Shown here: piece by piece, positions 6,041 through 13,578 of the stretch
Layout: each line of letters starts with the position of its first letter
Numbering within the stretch: the stretch's first letter is position 1
Source of the DNA: a virus
IMG/VR virus record: IMGVR_UViG_3300027985_000221
Span: 1 to 21,078 of that record
DNA length: 21,078 bases
Direction: 5' to 3' (one strand)
The notes under the pieces: generated by a model
What the model saw: only the letters and a program-made list of their open reading frames with translations
Told to the model about the DNA's origin: nothing
Database searches by the model: none
Position numbers and translations under genes: made by a program

Positions 6041-8178
6041 TGGACATGATGACCGAGGATGTTGCTGTTTCGGAAGAGGCGGAAGAGCCGCAGGAACAGG
6101 CAATGGATGGCGAACTAGCGCTGGAACTTGCCAGAGAGGCGTATCACTCCAGCACGGACTACTTCGACGCGAATATACGGAGCGACGTGGAGCGAGACAT
6201 TCGGCGCTTCCAGTCACGGTTCCCGACCGACTCGAAGTACGTGAGCGATGCCTACCGCTCACGTTCGCGCATCTTCCGGCCAAAGACGCGCGGAACGATC
6301 CGCAAGAACGAGGCGGTGGCAGCCGAGGCGATGTTTTCGACACTGGACATCGTGAGCGTGAGCCCGGCGGAAGAATCGAACCTCGCGCAATCAGCCTCCG
6401 CTGATGTCATGTCGGCTCTGATGCAATACCGCCTGACAAAAAGCATTCCGTGGTTCCTGACGTGCGTTGGCGCCTATCAGGACGCACAGGTGACTGGGGT
6501 GGTGATTTCTCACCAATACTGGGAATTCAACCCGCGCAAGGGAATTGACAAACCGCGCATCGAGTTGATTCCCATCGAGAACTTCCGCTTTGACCCGGCC
6601 GCCAGTTGGGCCGACCCGGTAAATACTAGCCCTTACCTCATCAACATGATTCCGATGCGGGTCAAGGACATCAAGAGCCGCATGAAGTCGGGGCGCTGGA
6701 AGACCTATTCCGACGCGGAAATCCTCTCGGCGCTGAAGAAGCAGGGCGACACCACGCGCATGGAGCGTGACGGGAACCGTGTGGATGCCACGGAAAACCG
6801 CATGGCCATCGGGAGCTATACGGTGGTTTGGGTGCATCAGAACATCGTGGAGCATGACGACAAGGACTATATTTTCTACACGCTCGGGACGGAAATCCTG
6901 CTATCCGATCCGACTCCACTGGTTAACGAGTATGCCCACGGCCGCCGGCCGTTCGCGCTGGGTATTTGTGTTCTCGAGACGCACAAGGTCTATCCATCAG
7001 GAGTCTCGCGCATCGGGGCGCAGATCCAGGACGAAATCAACGAGGTAACGAACCAGCGGCTGGATAACGTCAAGTTCGCTATGAACAAGCGGTATTTCGT
7101 CAAGCGCAACAAACAGGTGGATCTACGCAGCCTGACCAGAAATGTGCCGTCATCGGTGACGTTGCTCACGGACCCGAACGAGGACGTGAAGATTGTCGAG
7201 ACGAACGACGTGACAAGCTCGAGCTACAACGAGCAGGACCGCTTGAACCTTGATTACGACGACGTGGCCGGTGTGTTCTCTGGCTCGAGCGTTGCCGCCA
7301 ACCGCAAACTGAACGAAACCGTGGGCGGAATGAACATCCTGACCGGGAACGCCAATCAGGTATCCGCGTATCAACTGAAAACCTTCGTGGAAACGTGGGT
7401 GGAGCCGGTTCTTCGGCAACTGATGTTGCTTGAGCAACACTACGAGACTGATGAGGTGATTCTGGCGCTGTGTTCCAAGAAGGCCGCGCTGTTCCAGCGG
7501 TTCGGGATGGATGCGGTAACGGATGAGTTGCTGTCGCAGGAATTAACCCTCTCGGTGAATATAGGCATGTCGGCCACAAGCCCGACAGAGAAGATCAACG
7601 GACTGGCAACGGCAATGGGAACAATCCGCACCGTGCTGGCCGATGGCCTGCTCGAGAAGTACGGATTGCAGCCGCAGTCGCTCATCAAGGAAATTCTCGG
7701 CGCCATCGGTCACAAGGACGGCGGGCGCTTCTTCGACTTCGATACCGAGCAGGATCCGCGCATCCAGTCGCTTATGCAGCAGATTCAGGAGTTGCAGGCC
7801 GCGCTGGACGCCAAGCACCCGCCGGAAGTGATTGCGGCGCAAGTGCGCAAGCTGGACGAGGAAGCAAAGAAGGTTGCCGCCGATCGCGTCAAGTCTGGAG
7901 TCGAAGGCGCCTATTCGGCGATGCAGGCCGCGCAGGTAGTCGCCACCATGCCGCAAGTCTCGCCGATCGCCGATGCGGTGATGCAGATTGCCGGGTACAC
8001 ACCCCCGAATCCTGTCGGGGTTGATCCGAACATCCCGCAGCCAGCGCAGGCGGTCGCGCCACAGGTGGACTTCCCGCAGGGCGCGGACCCGCTCAATCCT
8101 GCCGAGCCAGCCAGCCCCTTTGTCGGAGAACAGGCCGGCATTGAAACCCAACGTCCTGATGGAGTGATTTCCGAATGA
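6040..8178 (+). CDS. Portal protein
   Basis: The product is 712 residues from ATG 6040. The frame remains open to 5794, but that extension overlaps the previous gene out of frame, and GGAGA at 6026-6030 supports 6040. Portal features include an acidic N-terminal tail, SRSRIFRPKTRGTIRKNEA (clip/stem entry region), a large alpha/beta core, and HKVYPSGVSRIGAQIQDEIN followed by long helical segments typical of crown and stem. The C-terminus is Ala/Gln/Pro-rich and likely flexible. Size fits the larger podovirus-type portals. The protein forms the dodecameric ring at the capsid vertex through which terminase pumps DNA. Position between terminase and scaffold confirms the role. Confidence 0.88.
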   Translation: MDMMTEDVAVSEEAEEPQEQAMDGELALELAREAYHSSTDYFDANIRSDVERDIRRFQSRFPTDSKYVSDAYRSRSRIFRPKTRGTIRKNEAVAAEAMFSTLDIVSVSPAEESNLAQSASADVMSALMQYRLTKSIPWFLTCVGAYQDAQVTGVVISHQYWEFNPRKGIDKPRIELIPIENFRFDPAASWADPVNTSPYLINMIPMRVKDIKSRMKSGRWKTYSDAEILSALKKQGDTTRMERDGNRVDATENRMAIGSYTVVWVHQNIVEHDDKDYIFYTLGTEILLSDPTPLVNEYAHGRRPFALGICVLETHKVYPSGVSRIGAQIQDEINEVTNQRLDNVKFAMNKRYFVKRNKQVDLRSLTRNVPSSVTLLTDPNEDVKIVETNDVTSSSYNEQDRLNLDYDDVAGVFSGSSVAANRKLNETVGGMNILTGNANQVSAYQLKTFVETWVEPVLRQLMLLEQHYETDEVILALCSKKAALFQRFGMDAVTDELLSQELTLSVNIGMSATSPTEKINGLATAMGTIRTVLADGLLEKYGLQPQSLIKEILGAIGHKDGGRFFDFDTEQDPRIQSLMQQIQELQAALDAKHPPEVIAAQVRKLDEEAKKVAADRVKSGVEGAYSAMQAAQVVATMPQVSPIADAVMQIAGYTPPNPVGVDPNIPQPAQAVAPQVDFPQGADPLNPAEPASPFVGEQAGIETQRPDGVISE

Positions 8179-8465
8179 GCCAGGTGATTCTTGACCCGCT
8201 GATGAAACAGTTGATGGAACAGGCCGCTATCGGCGAGGCGGCCGACGAGTTCATGCGCTCGGGCCTGGGCGAATACCTCATCAAACGTGCGACCGACGAA
8301 GCCGATAGCGCCATGATGGAATTGGTCGACGTTGATCCGACATCGCCGGCCAAGGTGGCTGAGTTGCAATTCCGCATCAAGGTGGCGACGACGGCTATTT
8401 CCTGGCTGAACGAGGCGGTAGCTGAAGGACGCAACGCGCTCCGTCAAATCCACGACGAATCCTGA
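8175..8465 (+). CDS. Small helical head-module protein (96 aa)
   Basis: ATG 8175 overlaps the portal stop in an ATGA coupling. The product is almost entirely helical in composition: FMRSGLGEYLIKRATDEAD in the middle and FRIKVATTAISWLNEAVAEG toward the end. Proteins like this, of about 100 residues, commonly lie between portal and scaffold genes in related phages but have no established function. Tight coupling to the portal suggests comparable expression and a role in portal or scaffold assembly, which is inference. An intrinsic terminator follows directly. Confidence 0.65.
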   Translation: MSQVILDPLMKQLMEQAAIGEAADEFMRSGLGEYLIKRATDEADSAMMELVDVDPTSPAKVAELQFRIKVATTAISWLNEAVAEGRNALRQIHDES

Positions 8466-8494
8466 CCCGGCAATCCCGCCGGCGATTGACCCTG

Positions 8495-8517
8495 GGCGCT
8501 TCGGCGCCATTTTTTTT
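8495..8517 (+). terminator. Intrinsic terminator with UUCG loop before the scaffold gene
   Basis: GGCGC at 8495-8499 and GCGCC at 8504-8508 close a TTCG tetraloop, followed by A and eight Ts (8510-8517). It sits within the late operon, and the scaffold gene's ribosome site GGAGA begins right after the T-run. A second small stem (CCGGC/GCCGG) lies just upstream. Confidence 0.8.
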
Positions 8518-8531
8518 GGAGAAACACGACC

Positions 8532-9611
8532 ATGCCACAAACTGCCCAAGATGCCATCCAACTGGACGCATTGCAGCAGCAGGATCAAGCGATTGAGAAC
8601 GATCCCGCCGCCAATGCCGACCTTGATAACGGCGCTGGTGACGATGTTCTTTCGCCGCGCATGACAGAAATGGAGCGTATCGCTGAAAACCGTCGCCGCG
8701 CGATGGAAGCTGAGGACGGCGTTCAGTTCGATGACGAGTCTGAACGAGGGGAACAGCTCGGGGAACCTCGCCAGAATGACGAACCCGATCAGCTCGCCGC
8801 ACAACTCGCGCAGGACGAACGCGAAACGGCTTATGCAGATCCGTCATTGCGCGTGAAGGTCAAGGTCGAGGGCGAAGAAATCGAACTCCCGCTCTCGGAA
8901 GTGGTGAAGTCGTACCAAAAGGACGCCGCCGCCTCCCGCCGTCTCACGGAAGCAACACGTTTGTTGGAATTTGCTGAACAACAGGCCAACAAAATTCAAC
9001 CGCAAAGCGCCAAACCAAGCAATAATCCACCCGCGGACGAAGACCAGGACGCGCCGGATAAGGAACACCGGCGCGAAAAGATCAAATCCGCGGCCTCGAA
9101 ACTCTATGAGGGCGACGAGGAAGGGTTCGCAGAGGAAATCGAGCAGTTGCTTGACGCGGGCGCCAGCAGGGCTACCCAACCGTCAATCGATCCGGTCCAG
9201 ATTGCAGCCCACGTAAAGCAGCAACTCGCAGTCGAAAGCGCATACAGCGAGGTCGAGAAGGACTATCCGGCCGTGTTTGCCACCGATGAGCGAGGCGTCG
9301 TACTCGGGCGCGAAGCGGTGCAACGCATGAACGCGAAGGAGGCCCAAGGGGTTTCTCGCAGTCAGGCGCTACGCGAGTCGGTCGAGGAAGTCGCCACTCT
9401 CTTTGGCATTCAACGGGCAGGCCGTCAAAGTACCGAGCCGCGACGTACCGCCAGAGATGAAAAGTTGGAGCGAAAGGCCAGACTGGATATTCCAGGCCGA
9501 GCCAACGTGATTGCTGGTTCTGAAGTTTCACCGGCAGAGGCAACAGACGTGTCATCAACCATTCGAGAAATGGCGAAAGGGCGTCTCGGCCAAAGCCTGA
9601 ACATCAGGTAG
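8532..9611 (+). CDS. Capsid scaffolding protein
   Basis: The 359-residue product directly precedes the major capsid gene, and its composition is typical of scaffolds: very hydrophilic, rich in Glu, Asp, Gln and Ala, with long charged helices and disordered linkers (SAKPSNNPPADEDQDAPD). A short folded segment LRVKVKVEGEEIELPLSEVV at about 112-131 resembles the beta element seen in related phage scaffold proteins. The C-terminus is basic (GQSLNIR), as often needed for capsid binding. Scaffolds guide prohead assembly and leave before maturation; no protease gene is seen nearby. GGAGA precedes ATG 8532 by nine bases. The call rests on composition and position, not catalytic motifs. Confidence 0.78.
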   Translation: MPQTAQDAIQLDALQQQDQAIENDPAANADLDNGAGDDVLSPRMTEMERIAENRRRAMEAEDGVQFDDESERGEQLGEPRQNDEPDQLAAQLAQDERETAYADPSLRVKVKVEGEEIELPLSEVVKSYQKDAAASRRLTEATRLLEFAEQQANKIQPQSAKPSNNPPADEDQDAPDKEHRREKIKSAASKLYEGDEEGFAEEIEQLLDAGASRATQPSIDPVQIAAHVKQQLAVESAYSEVEKDYPAVFATDERGVVLGREAVQRMNAKEAQGVSRSQALRESVEEVATLFGIQRAGRQSTEPRRTARDEKLERKARLDIPGRANVIAGSEVSPAEATDVSSTIREMAKGRLGQSLNIR

Positions 9612-9654
9612 CAGCAAAGACAACTCGTTTTTTATTCACTGAAAGGAGGCCATC

Positions 9655-10599
9655 ATGGCCGGGCAATTGTGGGTAACGAACACTCTCGGCGGGTACATGT
9701 ACTCGGACAACCTGTCGAAAGTGCTGCGCCAGTCGGTTCAACCGCTGGTCAAATTCCGTCAGTTCGCTGACGTCAAGGACGCCGCCGTCCAGGGCAAGGG
9801 CAAGGGGCAGGAGTTCCACTGGAACGTCTACAGCGACGTGGCGACTCAAGGCACGGTCCTGACGGAAACGTCGACCATGCCGGAAACCAACTTCACCATC
9901 ACGCAGGGAACGATGACCATTACCGAATACGGTAACTCGGTCCCGTACAGCGAGAAGCTGGACAACCTGTCCGAGCATCCGGTAAAGGAAGTCATCAACA
10001 AGGTTTTGAAGAACGACGCGAAGAAGGCGTTCGACATCGGCGCCCATGCCGAATTCAACAAGACCAAACTGGTTGTCTATCCGACCGGCGGCACCAGCAC
10101 CACGGCCATTACGTTGTCGACGACCGGCACCGCGGCCGGCACCAATACCGGTGTGGCGCTGACCAAGGAACACGTCAAGAAGATTGTCACGCTGATGAAG
10201 GAGCGGAACATTCCGCCCTACGAAGCCGATGACTACTTCTCGATCGGCCACCCGTCGACCTACGACGCACTCAAGGATCAGTTGGAGCAGGTCCATCAGT
10301 ATGTTCCGCAAGGCTTCCAAGCCATCATCAACGGCGAATTCGGCCGCTACAACGGGGTTCGCTTCGTTGAGCAAACCAACATCGCCAAGGCGGCCTGGGG
10401 TGGCGGTAACACGAACTGGGCGTTCTTCTTTGGCAACGATACCGTGGCCGAGGGCGTCGTTGTTCCCGAAGAAATGCGCGGGAAGATCCCGACCGACTTC
10501 GGCCGAAGCCGCGGGGTGGCGTGGTACTACATGGGCGGCTTCGGCATCGTCCATGCGGCGGCCGATCAATCCCGCATCGTGAAGTGGGGCTCGACCTAA
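9655..10599 (+). CDS. Major capsid protein (N4 gp56-type, HK97 fold)
   Basis: A near-perfect AAAGGAGG at 9641-9648 precedes ATG 9655, as expected for the most abundant virion protein. The 314 residues run from an N-terminal arm (LSKVLRQSVQPLVKFRQFAD) through QGKGKGQEFHWNVYSDV to SVPYSEKLDNLSEHPVKEV. A long stretch follows with FSIGHPSTYDALKDQLEQV, and near the end RGVAWYYMGGFGIVH. These features and the length match the N4 gp56-like major capsid family as I know it. The protein forms the icosahedral shell around the scaffold. It is flanked by the scaffold gene and an intrinsic terminator. Confidence 0.88.
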   Translation: MAGQLWVTNTLGGYMYSDNLSKVLRQSVQPLVKFRQFADVKDAAVQGKGKGQEFHWNVYSDVATQGTVLTETSTMPETNFTITQGTMTITEYGNSVPYSEKLDNLSEHPVKEVINKVLKNDAKKAFDIGAHAEFNKTKLVVYPTGGTSTTAITLSTTGTAAGTNTGVALTKEHVKKIVTLMKERNIPPYEADDYFSIGHPSTYDALKDQLEQVHQYVPQGFQAIINGEFGRYNGVRFVEQTNIAKAAWGGGNTNWAFFFGNDTVAEGVVVPEEMRGKIPTDFGRSRGVAWYYMGGFGIVHAAADQSRIVKWGST

Positions 10600-10614
10600 C
10601 CGTGAGTAGGGAAG

Positions 10615-10638
10615 AGGGGGCGAGAGCCCCCTTCTTTT
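10615..10638 (+). terminator. Intrinsic terminator after the major capsid gene
   Basis: AGGGGGC at 10615-10621 pairs with GCCCCCT at 10626-10632 around a GAGA tetraloop and runs into TTCTTTT. This is a strong hairpin 16 bases after the capsid stop. It would reduce transcription of the genes downstream relative to the capsid gene unless bypassed. Confidence 0.85.
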
Positions 10639-10674
10639 GATTGACGCATGAATCGAGCGAACGGGAGGCGGGTA

Positions 10675-10902
10675 ATGGACGGAATTAGTTACAAGCGCGG
10701 AGCGAACGCCTTGAATGGGTCGTTGGGCGGCCTTTCTGAAAGCGCGTTGATTAGCGGGTTCGACGACGTTACGCCGCAAAAACTCGATCCGTTGGACGCG
10801 AGCTATCAGCGCCAGGACGACGACGGGAGCAATTACGTCGGGGATCGCTGGGAGTTTCGCAAGACAGGTGCCTGTGGGCGACCGCAGGGCGAAGAGCGCT
10901 GA
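10675..10902 (+). CDS. Small hypothetical protein after capsid gene (75 aa)
   Basis: ATG 10675 has GGGAGG at 10663-10668 with six-base spacing, so it is chosen over the in-frame ATG at 10648, which has no ribosome site. The product is hydrophilic, Gly/Asp/Ser-rich (MDGISYKRGANALNGSLGG, later YQRQDDDGSNYVGDRWEF) and has no membrane segment. It is the first gene after the capsid terminator. No family is recognised. Head decoration or small virion protein is a guess from position. Confidence 0.55.
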   Translation: MDGISYKRGANALNGSLGGLSESALISGFDDVTPQKLDPLDASYQRQDDDGSNYVGDRWEFRKTGACGRPQGEER

Positions 10903-10916
10903 ACAAGGAGCGAAGT

Positions 10917-11132
10917 ATGGGCAAATTCAACGAACGGCCAGATGGAACCGGTGTGGTGCAGGGCGATAGCCGACCGATGCCTGACCGTGGTACTGGCGCC
11001 GGATTCAACGGCAATACCTACGGCGCTGACGTGTCACAAGGCGCGACGAACAACCTGGGCCGGATCACTGGCGCGACAAAATCGCACTCCGTGGATGAGC
11101 GCCCCGGATGCAACAACCGGAAAGGATGCTGA
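10917..11132 (+). CDS. Small hypothetical Gly/Asn/Thr-rich protein (71 aa)
   Basis: AAGGAG at 10905-10910 lies six bases before ATG 10917. The product is dominated by Gly, Asn, Thr and Asp (GTGAGFNGNTYGADVSQGAT), looks unstructured, and ends with two cysteines in GCNNRKGC. It has no recognised domain. Its 3' end overlaps the following gene. The low complexity raises the possibility that it coats or decorates the capsid or is modified by the glycosyltransferase encoded two genes on; that link is speculation from proximity. Confidence 0.5.
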   Translation: MGKFNERPDGTGVVQGDSRPMPDRGTGAGFNGNTYGADVSQGATNNLGRITGATKSHSVDERPGCNNRKGC

Positions 11133-11380
11133 CCGTGGCGGAACTTGACAAGAGCAAACCGTATTTTGACGTGCATGGCGGGGCGAATGGCGCCGTGTTC
11201 GAGCAGGACGGGAAGATGTTCGACGGAGACGGAAAAGAAGTTTCCGTTTCCGCGAAAGGATCTCGCGGTAAGTCGTCGAAAGCAGCCGAATCAGCCAATG
11301 AGACTGCCGACGAGGCGGCAACAGGCGGAACGGAGACGGCCGCCGTTGATGAGCAAATTGCCGCACAAGGGGCCGCCTGA
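11126..11380 (+). CDS. Small hypothetical protein with disordered Ala/Thr/Ser tail
   Basis: Start choice is uncertain. ATG 11126 overlaps the previous stop (ATGCTGA); ATG 11108 would be six residues longer; GTG 11135 has AAAGG at 11121-11125 at better spacing. The N-terminal part AELDKSKPYFDVHGG and FEQDGKMFDGDGKEV look folded. The C-terminal 40 residues are Ser/Ala/Thr/Glu-rich and probably disordered. No family recognised. Its stop overlaps the start of the methyltransferase-glycosyltransferase gene (TGATG), so the two are translated together. Confidence 0.5.
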   Translation: MLTVAELDKSKPYFDVHGGANGAVFEQDGKMFDGDGKEVSVSAKGSRGKSSKAAESANETADEAATGGTETAAVDEQIAAQGAA

Positions 11381-12924
11381 TGACATGGCGGGCAGATGCG
11401 CCGCAAGGCAATGAAGCTGCAAAGGTGCAGTGGGATATTGTTGAATACACCCGCGGCAAGGGCTTGGACCTTGGCTGCGGGCCGAACAAGGCATTCCCGC
11501 ATTTCGTTGGCGTCGATAGCGGCAAGGACAGCGAACTCTTCGGTCTGGAGATGACGCCGGATGTCGTCGTTCCTGACGCCAGCGACTTGTCGCAGTTCGA
11601 GACGCACAGCCAAGACTTCGTTTTTTCCTCGCATCTGCTCGAACATCTGGAGGATTACGCCGCGGCACTCAAGGAGTGGTGGCGCGTGATCCGCCCCGGC
11701 GGGCATCTGGTTCTTTACCTGCCTCACAAGGATCTCTATCCGCGCATCGGCCAGCCGGGCGCGAACATTGACCACAAACACGACTTCGAGCCCGCTGACA
11801 TCAAGGCGGCGATGTACGACATTCCAGGATGGACGCTTATCGTCAACGAGGTTCGCGCTGGCGGCGACGAATACTCGTTCCTGCAAGTGTGGCAGAAGCG
11901 CCACGACGAGAAGCAGATCAATTTCGCCATGATGAACGATAAGCCGCGCAAGACAGCGTGTGTCGTGCGCTATGGCGGCTTTGGAGACATGCTGCAGGCG
12001 GCGGCCATTTTGCCGGAACTGAAACGACAGGGCTATCACGTCACGATGATGACCACGCCCCGAGGGCGGTCGGTGATAGAGCACGACCCGCACGTCGACG
12101 CCTTCTTCATTCAGGACGACAACCAAGTCCCGAATCATCTGCTGATGGACTTCTGGACGCATCAGGCCAAGCGGTTCGACAAGTTCATCAACCTGTCTGA
12201 ATCGGTAGAGGGCACCTTGTTGGCACTACCAGGCCGCGCGAATCACGCCTGGCCGCACGCCATCCGGCACAAGTACATGAACCTGAACTACAACGAATGG
12301 ACTGCAGAACTCGCCGGCGTGCCGTTCGTGCCGGAAGGGAAGTTCTATCCGAGCGAAGACGAATTACTGGATGCGGTTGCTCTGCATACGGAAGGCTTTG
12401 ACATCGTTTTCGCGCTCTCGGGTTCAAGCCAGCACAAGTTTTATCCCGGTCAGGACGCCGTGATTGCCCGTATCCTGCTGGAAATACCGGAAGCCACCGT
12501 GTTCCTCACCGGTGACGAGGCGTGCCAGATCCTTGAATGCGGTTGGGAAAATGAACCGCGTGTGCGTTTGTTGTCCGGAAAACAAACAATCCGCCAAACG
12601 CTGATGCTGGCGAGCAGTGTGCATTGCGTAATTGGACCGGAAACTGGCGTTCTCAATGCCGTGGCCTTTCTTCCGGAAGTTGCCAAGGTCTGTCTACTGT
12701 CGCATTCGTCAGCGGAAAACCTCACGAAGCATTGGGTAAACGCCACGGCCATCGAGCCAGTCGGCGTTGATTGCTATCCGTGCCACCGTCTGCACTACGG
12801 CATGGCGCATTGCCGTGAACACCTCGAGACTGGCGCCGCAATGTGCCAATTGTCAATTGATCCAGATCGTGTGATGACGCCAATTCTGGCCGCGTATGCA
12901 CACTGGAAGGAGGGGAGGGAATGA
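11380..12924 (+). CDS. Fusion of SAM methyltransferase and GT9-like glycosyltransferase
   Basis: The 514-residue product has two domains. Residues 20-175 are a class I SAM-dependent methyltransferase: GLDLGCGP at 28-35 (motif I), VGVD at 43-46, DFVFSSHLLEHL at 79-90 and RPGGHLVLYLPH at 105-116. Residues 192-514 are GT-B-like, closest to heptosyltransferase-type GT9 enzymes: VRYGGFGDMLQAAAILPEL at 196-214, SGSSQHKFYPG at 347-357, and VIGPETGVLNAVAF at 417-430, with a Cys/His cluster CYPCHRLHYGMAHC at 465-478. It lies inside the head module, coupled to the gene before and overlapping the adaptor gene after by four bases. Substrate is unknown: virion protein, phage DNA or host lipopolysaccharide are options. 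Domain calls are firm; the biological role is inference. Confidence 0.82.
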   Translation: MTWRADAPQGNEAAKVQWDIVEYTRGKGLDLGCGPNKAFPHFVGVDSGKDSELFGLEMTPDVVVPDASDLSQFETHSQDFVFSSHLLEHLEDYAAALKEWWRVIRPGGHLVLYLPHKDLYPRIGQPGANIDHKHDFEPADIKAAMYDIPGWTLIVNEVRAGGDEYSFLQVWQKRHDEKQINFAMMNDKPRKTACVVRYGGFGDMLQAAAILPELKRQGYHVTMMTTPRGRSVIEHDPHVDAFFIQDDNQVPNHLLMDFWTHQAKRFDKFINLSESVEGTLLALPGRANHAWPHAIRHKYMNLNYNEWTAELAGVPFVPEGKFYPSEDELLDAVALHTEGFDIVFALSGSSQHKFYPGQDAVIARILLEIPEATVFLTGDEACQILECGWENEPRVRLLSGKQTIRQTLMLASSVHCVIGPETGVLNAVAFLPEVAKVCLLSHSSAENLTKHWVNATAIEPVGVDCYPCHRLHYGMAHCREHLETGAAMCQLSIDPDRVMTPILAAYAHWKEGRE

Positions 12925-13577
12925 CCCTTGCCGAGTTGATCCGCGCGTTCCGTGATGAAATCAAGGACAACATCAAGCCGTATCTAGTCAGCGACGAGGC
13001 GGCGCAGCGCTATGCCAACCAGGCACAAATCGAGGCGGCCCGCCGGGCGCGACTGCTGGTTGATTCCAGTAGTGACCTGTGCCGAATCGACTATTCGGCG
13101 GGCGAGCCAGTCATCGATACCGATCGACGCATCGTCTCGTTGCGCCGCGTGCGCATCGAGACGCTATCCGCTCCGTTGCGTCTCACCAAAATCGCTGAAA
13201 TGGACGAGGAATTCTGCGGGTGGGATTTGATCGCCAGCCAGTCAACCCCGTTCATTGCCGTGGTGGATTACGGCACCGATCAATTGCGCCTCTACCCGAC
13301 TCCTAACGCTGCCGGAACACTGGCCCTGACGGTGACGCGCGAGCCGATGAACCTGCTGGAAAACGACGAAGACGAGCCGGAGATTCCGCGGCGACTGCAT
13401 GACCGGCTGATTCCGTGGATGAAGCATCGCGCGTACGCCATGCAGGATTCTGATCTTTACGACGCGAAGCAATCAGCACTGGCGCTCGCGGAGTTCGAGC
13501 AGGAATTCGGCCCGGCCATCGGTGCCATCAACGAACGCTTTGAATTCGAGAACTATCACGGCGTTGGGGAGCGATGA
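12921..13577 (+). CDS. Probable head-tail adaptor (neck) protein
   Basis: A strong AGGAGGGGAGGGA tract precedes ATG 12921, which overlaps the previous stop (ATGA). The 218-residue product starts with a helix (TLAELIRAFRDEIKD), then SDEAAQRYANQAQIEAARRA, a beta region with the repeated pattern RIVSLRRVRIET, and a C-terminal helical part, DRLIPWMKHRAYAMQDSDLY. This helix-beta-helix plan is like phage adaptor proteins of the DUF6682-like group, which attach below the portal. The assignment comes from remembered resemblance and from its place downstream of the capsid gene. It would link portal and tail in the assembled particle. Confidence 0.6.
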   Translation: MTLAELIRAFRDEIKDNIKPYLVSDEAAQRYANQAQIEAARRARLLVDSSSDLCRIDYSAGEPVIDTDRRIVSLRRVRIETLSAPLRLTKIAEMDEEFCGWDLIASQSTPFIAVVDYGTDQLRLYPTPNAAGTLALTVTREPMNLLENDEDEPEIPRRLHDRLIPWMKHRAYAMQDSDLYDAKQSALALAEFEQEFGPAIGAINERFEFENYHGVGER

Positions 13578-13578
13578 C

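Noticed and set aside
7911-8804. Minus-strand open frame (297 codons) over the portal 3' end and scaffold 5' end
   Set aside because: It crosses two real genes and a rightward terminator, with no family resemblance; explained by high G+C codon bias.
9596-9608. CCTGA-ACA-TCAGG palindrome at the scaffold stop as a terminator
   Set aside because: The stem is only five base pairs with a three-base loop, and the nearest T-run begins well downstream, so it does not form a convincing intrinsic terminator.
9604-10779. Long minus-strand open frame (391 codons) opposite the capsid gene
   Set aside because: It lies exactly antisense to the major capsid gene. Its residues are rich in Arg, His, Gly and Leu, as expected from the complement of G+C-rich codons, and it has no recognisable domain.
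11065-12162. Long minus-strand open frame (365 codons) opposite the methyltransferase gene
   Set aside because: Antisense shadow of a gene with clear catalytic motifs; no own motifs and no matching promoter or operon context.
13522-13578. Upstream in-frame start of the 205-residue virion protein gene
   Set aside because: It would place 19 codons inside the adaptor gene in another frame; ATG 13579 follows the adaptor stop directly and has GGGGA upstream.
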